Shown piece by piece: positions 1 to 6,571 of a stretch of DNA of 8,689 bases. Where the stretch lies: contig MUKB01000077.1 in assembly GCA_002049785.1 (NCBI GenBank), forward strand, positions 1-8,689, written 5' to 3'. The translations under genes and the position numbers were made by a program. The stretch comes from Caldifarciminota bacterium 4484_100. Its GTDB lineage: Bacteria > Hydrothermota > Tepidihabitantia > SM23-42. The notes under the pieces are model-generated. The model saw only the letters and a program-made list of their open reading frames with translations, was not told the origin of the DNA and did not search any database. Position 1 is the stretch's first letter. Every line of letters starts with the position of its first letter.

Positions 1-80
1 GGTATGGGAAGTTCAACCAATCTCAAGGGTTCAGGGTTATCTTTTAATTGAGTAATCTTCTCCAGAATCATCGCCTTCAT
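1..80 (-). CDS. N-terminus of a zinc-dependent alcohol dehydrogenase-like protein (partial, runs off left edge)
   Basis: Reading leftward from the ATG at 80-78 gives 26 complete codons, beginning MKAMILEKI and ending VELPIP, before the window edge. The MKAM(I/V)LE start followed by 'PLRLVELPIP' is typical of the GroES-like N-terminal domain of zinc-dependent alcohol dehydrogenases of the medium-chain (MDR) family, which oxidise alcohols or reduce aldehydes with NAD(P). The catalytic zinc ligands lie beyond the window and cannot be checked. A Shine-Dalgarno GAGGAA (92-87) sits 6 nt before the ATG, and a consensus promoter lies just upstream. A second in-frame ATG at 71-69 is a less likely start because its spacing to the SD is poor. 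Another MDR enzyme, such as a quinone oxidoreductase, remains possible from so short a fragment. Confidence 0.72.
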   Translation of the reverse strand, partial: MKAMILEKITQLKDNPEPLRLVELPI

Positions 81-98
81 TCTCTGTTCCTCTATGTT

Positions 99-126
99 AT
101 TATAGCGATTCTATTTCCATTGTCAA
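99..126 (-). promoter_or_regulatory. Consensus sigma70-type promoter of the left-edge dehydrogenase gene
   Basis: On the minus strand TTGACA (126-121) is followed by a 16-bp spacer and TATAAT (104-99), both perfect consensus hexamers. The predicted start, about 7 bp downstream near 92, places the SD at the very 5' end of the mRNA, giving a leader of roughly 12 nt. Confidence 0.8.
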
Positions 127-162
127 CAAATCAGGAAAAAAACAGAAAACCCTTTCGGAATT

Positions 163-270
163 AAACCAGAGAAACCAGAAAAACGAGAGAAACCAGAGAA
201 ACGAGAAAAACCAGAAAAACGAGAAAAACCAGAAAAACCAGAAAAACGAGAAAAACCAGATAAACCAGAC
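163..270. repeat. 9-bp tandem repeat, 12 units, consensus AAACSAGAN
   Basis: Twelve contiguous 9-nt units follow one another with no indel. The core AAAC-(C/G)-AGA is invariant; position 5 switches between C (8 units) and G (4 units), and position 9 varies (A, G, then T and C in the last two units). The plus strand is purine-rich and almost free of T. In one plus-strand frame the tract would read as KPE/KRE tripeptides, but no ATG, GTG or TTG precedes it in that frame before a stop, so I treat it as noncoding. A shorter tract of the same family lies at 7382-7426, in the same orientation and also upstream of a plus-strand promoter. Confidence 0.92.
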
Positions 271-336
271 CACCATCTGGTCCGCCAAAAAGATTGTTGA
301 AATGGGAATTTATAAAAATTTCAGAATTCATATCTA

Positions 337-364
337 TTGACAAAAATTATAATCTGAATATGAT
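337..364 (+). promoter_or_regulatory. Candidate promoter of the lapA-lapB-like operon
   Basis: TTGACA (337-342), a 16-bp spacer, then TATGAT (359-364) match the other promoters in this window. A perfect TATAAT (348-353) also lies inside the spacer; it would give a longer leader but has no good -35 hexamer. With the TATGAT box the mRNA would start near 371, within the SD region, so which -10 is used is uncertain. An inverted repeat TCATAT (328-333) / ATATGA (358-363) brackets the promoter and could be an operator, but this is only suggestive. Confidence 0.6.
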
Positions 365-385
365 TAAGAAGGAGCCCAGACCAGG

Positions 386-601
386 GTGGACCTTGATATC
401 TTCGGCCAGAAGTTCTATGACCTCTCTCTATCTATTATCTGTTTCTATGCATTCATTGCAGGGATGATCTTCATCCTGGTCTTTGCCCTTGCCGATGAGA
501 TTGTCCTGAGGACAAATCTGCGGCGGGTCAAAAAAGAAAACAGAAATTTGAAGAAAGAACTGGATGCCCTGAGAAATCTTCCCATCGAGGAGGAAAAATG
601 A
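386..601 (+). CDS. lapA: LapA-like small single-pass membrane protein
   Basis: The gene encodes 71 residues starting at GTG. The start is supported by AGAAGGAG at 367-374 (11 nt spacing, slightly long) and by the absence of an alternative start. Residues about 13-36 form one hydrophobic membrane segment. They are followed by a charged segment (42-66; RRVKKENRNLKKELDAL) predicted to be a coiled coil. A membrane segment followed by basic residues and a leucine-heptad tail is the layout of the LapA (DUF1049) domain, although E. coli LapA is longer (about 100 residues) with two membrane segments. The strongest argument is context: its stop overlaps the start of a LapB-like TPR gene (ATGA, 598-601), as in lapAB pairs that tune lipopolysaccharide synthesis. 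By itself the protein could be any small anchored coiled-coil partner. Confidence 0.6.
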   Translation: MDLDIFGQKFYDLSLSIICFYAFIAGMIFILVFALADEIVLRTNLRRVKKENRNLKKELDALRNLPIEEEK

Positions 602-2154
602 CCACCCTCATAATCATTATTGTTGCTCTTATCGCCCTGGTCCTTTACCTCTATTTCTACCGCAGAAAGGAAAAGATCAGCGGATACAACCCCTATCTTG
701 AGGCCCTCACCGCCCTGCTCGATAACAATAAAGAACTTGCCTTGAAAAAATTGAAAGAAACAGTGAGTGTCTCAAGTGACCTTATCGACCCTTATATTCG
801 TTTGGGCAATCTCTACCGCAAAATGGGTGACATCCCCAGGGCAATCCAGATCCATCAATCCCTCACCGTCCGTCCCACCCTGAAAAAATCAGAAGAGAAA
901 AGGATATACTATGCCTTGGTTCAAGACCTGCTCGAAGCCCACCGTCCACTCAAGGCGGTATCATACCTCAAAGAAATTCTGAAGATTGACAAAAATGACC
1001 CGTTCGCCCTCAAGATGATTTTAAGAATTTATGAAGATATGGGCAACTTTAAAGACTGCATCACAATCTATGAAGACAAGAATTTTAAGCCGAAGGAAAA
1101 AAAGCGGCAGGCATTCTATTATGCCTCGCTCGCAAATAAGATACTGGAAGGCCTATCCCAGGATGACCAGGATTCTGAAAAGGAAGCGCTCAATCTCTTA
1201 AATCGGGCGTCGAAGATTGACCCGAACTCTCTAACCACACTCTACTACACTGCCAACTATTTTGAAAACAAGGGCGAATTGAAAAAGGCCCGTGAATATT
1301 ATCTCAAAATTATGGAATTCCATCCTGACTATGCCTTTATGATAATACCAAGATTTGAGAAGGTCTATTTTGAACTTGGAGAATTTGACGATATTATCTC
1401 GATTTATGAAAGAATCTACAATAAAAGCCCAAAGAATTTTTCCGTCGGTTTTGCCCTGGCAAATTTATATGAGAAAAAGAATGACATCGAATCGGCAAAG
1501 GATATTTATCAAAAGCTCGGTGAAGCCTATCCGGAAACCGTGGTGCCGAAACTGAGCCTGCTCAGATTGATGATCGATGATGATACGATTAAAGAAAAAA
1601 TTTACGATATCGAAAATTATAACAAGGTCATCAACGATTATCCCCAGTCCCGTTTTGTCGGATTATCATATCTGGAGATTGCAAAGTATTACATCGCCCG
1701 AAATGATTATCAAAATGCAATCACGACCTTAAATACAATCCTTGAAAAATTCTCTGATGTGGACTTCAAAGACGAACTCCTCTTCTGGCTTGGAATCGCA
1801 TATATGAACACAGACAAAGAAAAAAAGGGAAAGGAAATATTTGCCGAACTGAGAGAGAAGTATCCAGAATCAATCTGGAGTGAAAGGGCAAAGGATGTGA
1901 TTGCCGGCGAAATACCAGCCGAGGAATACTACACAGTGCAGGTCGGTTCTTATATTAAAAAAGAGAATGCTAAAAGATATGCAGAGAAAATTAGAAAAAA
2001 GGGATTTGAGGTCAGGGTTGTGAAGGCCCTGGTTCTGGGTAAAACATATCATCGGGTCTGGGTAGGAAAATTCAACACTGTTGAAGAAGCAAAACAATTT
2101 TCCCGGAAACTCGATTCACTGGGAATAAAGGGGAATGTGGTCAAGGGCTACTGA
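598..2154 (+). CDS. lapB: LapB-like membrane-anchored TPR protein with C-terminal SPOR domain
   Basis: The protein has 518 residues. Residues 3-21 are one hydrophobic anchor, immediately followed by YRRKEK. Tetratricopeptide repeats fill roughly 30-440. The early stretch reading LGNLYRKMGDIPRAIQIHQS closely parallels LapB (YciM), whose equivalent helix pair reads LGNLFRSRGEVDRAIRIHQT as I recall it. Residues 442-518 form a SPOR domain (YYTVQVGSY..A..YAEKIRKKGFEVRV..YHRVWVGKF...EEAKQF), a fold known to bind septal peptidoglycan lacking stem peptides. E. coli LapB instead ends in a rubredoxin-like zinc module; this protein has a single cysteine (in DCITIYE) and so cannot form one. The start is an ATG overlapping the upstream stop, with GAGGAGG just before it, so translational coupling is likely. 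In LapB the TPRs recruit LPS-synthesis factors for LpxC turnover; whether that holds here is inference. A general TPR/SPOR envelope protein is the alternative. Confidence 0.78.
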   Translation: MTTLIIIIVALIALVLYLYFYRRKEKISGYNPYLEALTALLDNNKELALKKLKETVSVSSDLIDPYIRLGNLYRKMGDIPRAIQIHQSLTVRPTLKKSEEKRIYYALVQDLLEAHRPLKAVSYLKEILKIDKNDPFALKMILRIYEDMGNFKDCITIYEDKNFKPKEKKRQAFYYASLANKILEGLSQDDQDSEKEALNLLNRASKIDPNSLTTLYYTANYFENKGELKKAREYYLKIMEFHPDYAFMIIPRFEKVYFELGEFDDIISIYERIYNKSPKNFSVGFALANLYEKKNDIESAKDIYQKLGEAYPETVVPKLSLLRLMIDDDTIKEKIYDIENYNKVINDYPQSRFVGLSYLEIAKYYIARNDYQNAITTLNTILEKFSDVDFKDELLFWLGIAYMNTDKEKKGKEIFAELREKYPESIWSERAKDVIAGEIPAEEYYTVQVGSYIKKENAKRYAEKIRKKGFEVRVVKALVLGKTYHRVWVGKFNTVEEAKQFSRKLDSLGIKGNVVKGY

Positions 2155-2196
2155 GCCTGTAAACTTCTCGTCCACAGAAATCAACCGCGAATTTTT

Positions 2197-4641
2197 ATGC
2201 ATCTAACTCCGCTCCTTGAGCAGTATCAAAAGATAAAGAACCAATATAAAGACACCCTGCTCTTATTCAGGGTGGGTGATTTCTACGAATTCTATTATGA
2301 TGATGCACGCATCGCCAGTAATTATCTGGGCATTGTTTTGACTGCAAAGACAATTTCCCGGGGAATAAAGGTACCCTTGGCAGGGATTCCGATTAAAGCC
2401 AGTGAAAGTTATATTTCAAAATTGGTGAAGGCAGGATTCAAGGTTGCAATATGTGAACAACTTGAGCCTGCGACCAAAGGTAAAAAACTTGTTGCCCGGG
2501 ATGTCGTGGAGGTAATTACCCCGGGAACAATATTGAGGCCATCCCTGCTCGAGGAAAAAAGATCGCAATTCATTGCATCCTGCGTCCCGGATAAGAAGCG
2601 ATTCGGCATTGCATTCTGTGATTTAACGAGTGGAGAATTTTCCTGCGGTGAGATTGAACCGGAACAATTAAAAGAGGCAATTTTGAGGAAGGAGACACGG
2701 GAGATCATTGCGCCTGAGGGAATTCAACTGGAGATAGATATTCCCAGGACATATCTTGACGGCTACCACTTCATCTATGAAATTGCCTACAAGAAATTGA
2801 CCGACCATTTCAAGGTCATCAACTTAAATGGTTTCGGTATCGAAAACAAGAAGCTGGGGATCGCTGCTGCAGGAGCGCTTTTATATTATCTGTCAGAAAA
2901 TCAGAAGACAACACTGACCCATATAAATAGAATCTCCCTGTTTGAACCACGGGATGTATTATACATTGATGCAACCACCAGAAAAAACCTGGAACTCGTA
3001 GAAAATATTCATGGTGGCACCGAGCGAACGCTCTTCTCAATAATGGACGCCTGTCTAACCGCCTTCGGTAAGAGATTACTCCGGAGGGAACTGCTCGAGC
3101 CCCTTACAAAACCGGAGTTAATCGAGGCAAGACTCCAGGCAGTGGACGAACTGAAGGTAAAGGAATTCCTGAGGGAGGAGTTGAGGGGAATATTGGAGAA
3201 CCTGCACGATGTTGAGAGAATCACCGCACGCCTCGCCTGCAAAAGAATACTACCGCGCGAAATGATATCCCTTAAAGAATCGTTGAAGACCTATCCCCAT
3301 ATCAAGGGATTGATTGAAAATTGTGAATGTGAACTGCTCCAGATGATTCACAAAAAAATAGATAACTTCGACGACCTTGTGAAACGGATTGAGGAGGTAA
3401 TAGTGCCTGAACCACCCGCAACCCTGGATCAGGGTGGCATTATTAAAAAGGGATATTCTCCGGAGCTTGATAAACTCCTTGAAATCGCACGCGGCGGTAA
3501 GAACTGGTTATTAAAATTCGAGAAACAGCAAAAAGAACGGACCGGTATCGCATCATTAAAGGTCTCATACAATTCAGTATTTGGGTATTACATTGAGGTC
3601 ACAAAACCGAACCTCCATTTAGTCCCGGATGACTATATAAGAAAACAGACCCTGAGTAATGCTGAGAGGTTTTATACTACAGAATTGAAAGAGTTTGAGC
3701 AGAAAATCTTGACCGCTGAAGAGGATATCAAAAAGATAGAATACGAAATTTATGTCGGATTGAGAGATGAAATTTCGGAAAAGAGTAATGAAATTCTTGA
3801 TACTACAAAGGCATTGGCACAACTCGATATGCTCCAGGCGTTTGCCCATAATGCCGTAATAAATAACTATTCAAGGCCTGAAGTAAATACCAACAATCAT
3901 ATTTCCATAATTGAAGGCAGACATCCGGTTGTAGAAAAATTACTCGAGAAGGGCTCATTCGTTCCCAATGATACTGAACTTAATCGGAACAAAAATCAGA
4001 TTTTAATCATCACCGGCCCGAATATGGCGGGTAAATCTACCTATCTCCGCCAGGTTGCACTCATTGTCATAATGGCACAGGTGGGAAGCTTTGTCCCCGC
4101 GCGTGAGGCCCGCATCGGGATTGTCGACAAAATTTTCAGCCGCATCGGGGCAAGCGATGACATCTCAAGGGGCGTGAGCACCTTCCTTGCGGAGATGGCC
4201 GAGACCGCTAATATTTTAAACAATGTTACGGAAAAGAGTCTTGTGATTCTGGACGAAGTGGGAAGGGGAACATCCACCTATGATGGCCTGGCCCTGGCCT
4301 GGTCTGTAGTCGAGTATCTTCACCAGCATAAAAAACCCCGCACCCTTTTTGCCACACACTTTCATGAGCTCACCAGAATCGAAGATTTTCTGGACGGTGT
4401 GAAGAACTACAACTTTCTGGTCAAGGAATGGAGTGATGAGATAATATTCCTGCGTAAGATAAGCCCTGGGCCATCAGACCAGTCCTATGGCATTCATGTT
4501 GCCCGACTTGCCGGACTTCCAGACTCCGTGATTAAAAGGGCAAAACAGGTACTGCGTGACTTTGAAGAGGGAGAGGTCTTCAGTGTTAGAAAACTGAAAA
4601 GGGCAAAGTTATCCCAGCAGGACCTCTTTGTTGATAAATAG
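2197..4641 (+). CDS. mutS: DNA mismatch repair protein MutS
   Basis: MutS binds mismatches and small loops as a dimer and, on ATP binding, becomes a sliding clamp that recruits MutL. The protein has 814 residues. The N-terminal domain carries the mismatch-probing Phe-X-Glu (F29-Y-E31 in GDFYEFYYDDA). The connector, lever and clamp domains follow to about residue 550. The ATPase domain has Walker A GPNMAGKST (607-615), Walker B LVILDE with D686/E687, the GRGTSTYDG signature and the ATHFHELT switch near 719-726. After the ATPase and its helix-turn-helix dimer region (SYGIHVARLAGLP) the chain ends in QQDLF (807-811), a beta-clamp-binding pentapeptide. The tetramerisation tail of the 853-residue E. 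coli protein is absent. The gene starts 42 nt after lapB without a visible Shine-Dalgarno, but the start fits the family. No mutL is in view. Confidence 0.98.
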   Translation: MHLTPLLEQYQKIKNQYKDTLLLFRVGDFYEFYYDDARIASNYLGIVLTAKTISRGIKVPLAGIPIKASESYISKLVKAGFKVAICEQLEPATKGKKLVARDVVEVITPGTILRPSLLEEKRSQFIASCVPDKKRFGIAFCDLTSGEFSCGEIEPEQLKEAILRKETREIIAPEGIQLEIDIPRTYLDGYHFIYEIAYKKLTDHFKVINLNGFGIENKKLGIAAAGALLYYLSENQKTTLTHINRISLFEPRDVLYIDATTRKNLELVENIHGGTERTLFSIMDACLTAFGKRLLRRELLEPLTKPELIEARLQAVDELKVKEFLREELRGILENLHDVERITARLACKRILPREMISLKESLKTYPHIKGLIENCECELLQMIHKKIDNFDDLVKRIEEVIVPEPPATLDQGGIIKKGYSPELDKLLEIARGGKNWLLKFEKQQKERTGIASLKVSYNSVFGYYIEVTKPNLHLVPDDYIRKQTLSNAERFYTTELKEFEQKILTAEEDIKKIEYEIYVGLRDEISEKSNEILDTTKALAQLDMLQAFAHNAVINNYSRPEVNTNNHISIIEGRHPVVEKLLEKGSFVPNDTELNRNKNQILIITGPNMAGKSTYLRQVALIVIMAQVGSFVPAREARIGIVDKIFSRIGASDDISRGVSTFLAEMAETANILNNVTEKSLVILDEVGRGTSTYDGLALAWSVVEYLHQHKKPRTLFATHFHELTRIEDFLDGVKNYNFLVKEWSDEIIFLRKISPGPSDQSYGIHVARLAGLPDSVIKRAKQVLRDFEEGEVFSVRKLKRAKLSQQDLFVDK

Positions 4642-4645
4642 TAAT

Positions 4646-6382
4646 TTAAGGAATAAGCTGAAGATTTTTCTTTGCCTCTAAAAATTGAGGTTCTAAACTG
4701 AGCGCCTTCAAGAAATTATTCCGCGCCTGGGCATAGTCTCCAAGCTTAAGATATGCTACGCCGAGATTATTATAGATTGATGGACTCATATCTCCCTGTT
4801 CAATAACCTTTTTATAAAAGTAAATGGACCTTCGGTAATTCTGGAGTTGAAAATATGTTCCTGCAAGCCCCTTATAAACCCGTGTGTCCTGCTCACCATT
4901 TTCAAACAATCCCTTATATATCTCCAATGCCTGTCCAAACCGGTGAGTTTGATAATAAAGCCCGGCCAGGGTCAGATACCCATCAAGACTGCGATAGCCC
5001 AATCGTATCGCCCCCTTGATTAGAAGCTGGGCTTCACCCATCTGTCTTTGACGCATTCTGGATATCCCTTCAAGATAAACCATCCTTGATGGCGAAAGGA
5101 GATGGGGGCGGGTCTTGAAGATTGCATTGATCTTGGACCATTCCTTATTTGTCAGACTATTTTCAATCTCAATCAATTTTATTTCCGTCTCTGACCAGGA
5201 ACTTTTTAGCCTTAGACCCCTCGGCATCGGGGTGGAAATCAATGCAGGAAATGCCCTTTCTGCAGTGAAGACAGAAAAGCCTGAAAGGAAGGCAAAGAAG
5301 ACCGCGCATATACCGCCAAACACACGGAAGGCTCCACCGTATCGCCTTCCCAGTTCAATTGCGAGAACCGCGCCCAGAAAACAGATAAATGCATAATAAG
5401 AGATAATAAATATGCCCACCAGACCGATAACGACTGTATAAAATCGATATCTTTCCGGTCCAATACGCAGACCCATAAAACCTGCGATTAAAAGAATCGG
5501 CAGGGAAAGATAATCAGGCGGTTCTAAAAAATCTGGTTTAACATTCAAAAACAGTCTTAGCCCATATAAAAATCCAACCACCAAAAACAATAATAGCATA
5601 AGATTGAATAATTCAGTCCGATAAATTCTTTTAAACTTCTCGGGGAAGAAGATAAATCCTGATATAGAAACAAGAATGATACAAAAAATAAAAAATATGC
5701 CGGCGAATTTCTGGGTATCGAAATAAAGTATACCGCCATTTGAATAAAATTCAGAAAACCCAAGGCCGAAAATTCGTGCAACCAGCAGGGGTAAAAATCC
5801 CAGAAAAAGGAGTGTAAAATAAGTAATCACAACCCCCAGTCCAGAAATCAAAACATTCTTACATTTTATAATGAGATAAATAAAAATCAGAATCAAAGCA
5901 AGATATATCTCACACTTCATACCCACTGAGACACCGGGTGTTGAGTCGAAGGGGTTCAATGAAGATAATATAAAATCAAAAATCTCAGGTGTTTGAATTA
6001 TATATGTAAGTCTATATCCCTCACCTGTGGAGACGATAAAATCGACCAGAGGCGGGATGAGGATTATCCCGAATAGTTTGGCCAGTATCGTTGCAATCCT
6101 GTAGAATTTATGAACGCGGTTTTCATCCCCAGCGTCTGTCAAAGAATAAAGAATAACCAGAAGGCTCATAAATATCGCCGTATAGAAGAGCGGAAAATGG
6201 ACAAAATTTATGAGTATCGAGCGGTAAGGATAGGGATGGAGCCCCAAAAGGTGGCCTCTTTCCAATATCCCCTCCAGAATATTTCTGATGATGATAAAAG
6301 AAAAGATTAAAATGCCAATTTCCTTTATGGAGAGGGACTTCTTTTCCAGGGAATTTATGGTTCGGCAAAAGTCTATGCGCAT
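4646..6382 (-). CDS. Polytopic membrane protein with C-terminal TPR repeats, function unknown
   Basis: I do not recognise this 578-residue protein. Residues about 20-380 contain roughly ten hydrophobic segments (for example near 22-40, 57-81, 96-118, 155-173, 176-205, 227-247, 259-280, 292-308, 312-345 and 352-370). A soluble C-terminal part from about 405 to 578 follows, with at least four tetratricopeptide repeats; the clearest begin DGYLTLAGLYYQ, RVYKGLAGTYFQL and SIYNNLGVAYLKLGDYAQA. A multi-span membrane part joined to TPRs occurs in some O-antigen ligase/polymerase-like and envelope-assembly proteins, but I see no diagnostic catalytic motif, so this is only a structural analogy. The ATG at 6382-6380 has GGAAG 7 nt upstream. 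The gene follows tRNA-Thr by 27 nt with no terminator between them, and its stop lies 4 bp from the mutS stop on the opposite strand. Confidence 0.85.
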   Translation of the reverse strand: MRIDFCRTINSLEKKSLSIKEIGILIFSFIIIRNILEGILERGHLLGLHPYPYRSILINFVHFPLFYTAIFMSLLVILYSLTDAGDENRVHKFYRIATILAKLFGIILIPPLVDFIVSTGEGYRLTYIIQTPEIFDFILSSLNPFDSTPGVSVGMKCEIYLALILIFIYLIIKCKNVLISGLGVVITYFTLLFLGFLPLLVARIFGLGFSEFYSNGGILYFDTQKFAGIFFIFCIILVSISGFIFFPEKFKRIYRTELFNLMLLLFLVVGFLYGLRLFLNVKPDFLEPPDYLSLPILLIAGFMGLRIGPERYRFYTVVIGLVGIFIISYYAFICFLGAVLAIELGRRYGGAFRVFGGICAVFFAFLSGFSVFTAERAFPALISTPMPRGLRLKSSWSETEIKLIEIENSLTNKEWSKINAIFKTRPHLLSPSRMVYLEGISRMRQRQMGEAQLLIKGAIRLGYRSLDGYLTLAGLYYQTHRFGQALEIYKGLFENGEQDTRVYKGLAGTYFQLQNYRRSIYFYKKVIEQGDMSPSIYNNLGVAYLKLGDYAQARNNFLKALSLEPQFLEAKKNLQLIP

Positions 6383-6409
6383 CTTATAGCTTCCAGAGTC
6401 TTCTCACAA

Positions 6410-6482
6410 AGCCAGCGAGCAGATTCGAACTGCTGACCTGCGGTTTACGAAACCGCTGCTCTACCACCTGAGCTACGCTGGC
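6410..6482 (-). tRNA. tRNA-Thr (anticodon CGU)
   Basis: The minus strand folds into a complete 73-nt cloverleaf. It has a 7-bp acceptor stem GCCAGCG/CGCTGGC, a D-arm GCTC/GAGC around AGGTGGTA, and a 5-bp anticodon stem GCGGT/ACCGC enclosing loop TTCGTAA, which places CGT at positions 34-36 and so reads ACG threonine codons. A 5-nt variable loop and a T-arm AGCAG-TTCGAAT-CTGCT follow. The discriminator base is U. The 3' CCA is not encoded (the next bases are TTG) and must be added by the CCA-adding enzyme. The tRNA begins only about 2-3 nt after the predicted transcription start and is followed closely by a protein gene on the same strand. Confidence 0.97.
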
Positions 6483-6490
6483 GATGTTAA

Positions 6491-6518
6491 ATTATATCCA
6501 GTTAGCAACAGATGTCAA
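6491..6518 (-). promoter_or_regulatory. Consensus promoter of tRNA-Thr (and probably the downstream membrane-TPR gene)
   Basis: On the minus strand TTGACA (6518-6513), a 16-bp spacer and TATAAT (6496-6491) are both perfect. The predicted start, about 6485-6484, leaves a 5' leader of 2-3 nt before the mature tRNA. Its -35 box lies 19 bp from the -35 box of the divergent argR promoter. Confidence 0.88.
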
Positions 6519-6537
6519 TCAATCATCATAATGTGTG

Positions 6538-6566
6538 TTGACAAAAAGCCCATTTTATGGTATGAT
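6538..6566 (+). promoter_or_regulatory. argR promoter, positioned for a leaderless transcript
   Basis: TTGACA (6538-6543), a 17-bp spacer and TATGAT (6561-6566) form a strong promoter. Only five bases (ACTTT) separate the -10 box from the argR ATG at 6572, so transcription should begin at or within about 2 nt of the start codon. No Shine-Dalgarno is present. I see no convincing ARG box in this divergent region. Confidence 0.82.
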
Positions 6567-6571
6567 ACTTT

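Larger units (their letters stand above)
81..385. other. Divergent intergenic spacer between the dehydrogenase and lapA-like genes
   Basis: This 305-bp stretch holds no credible gene. It contains the leftward promoter (99-126), a 9-bp tandem repeat tract (163-270), a small hairpin GACCA-ccatc-TGGTC (268-282) directly after the tract, and the rightward promoter (337-364). Long open frames on the minus strand here only reflect the repeat period being a multiple of three. Confidence 0.7.

Noticed and set aside
163..270. A CRISPR array
   Set aside because: The units are 9 bp and contiguous with no spacers, and no cas gene is nearby.
163..288. A plus-strand KPE/KRE-repeat peptide encoded by the tandem tract
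   Set aside because: In that frame no ATG, GTG or TTG exists between the upstream stop (103-105) and the tract, and there is no SD; the second tract also lacks a start.
100..343. Minus-strand open frames rich in FWFFSFLW or LVFLVFLV
   Set aside because: They are translations of the 9-bp tandem tract, which keeps all frames open because its period is a multiple of three. No SD or family motif supports them, and the real leftward gene starts at 80 in another frame.
4675..4695. CCTC-taaaaatt-GAGG hairpin near the mutS/membrane-TPR junction as a shared terminator
   Set aside because: The stem is only 4 bp and it lies within the coding sequence of the membrane-TPR gene; chance is a sufficient explanation.
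5115..5396. 93-codon plus-strand ORF inside the membrane-TPR gene
   Set aside because: It is antisense to a well-supported membrane/TPR coding frame and has no SD or recognisable domain.
6410..6482. tRNA-Thr as an integration site of a mobile element
   Set aside because: No repeated tRNA 3' end, integrase or other mobile gene is present in the window.
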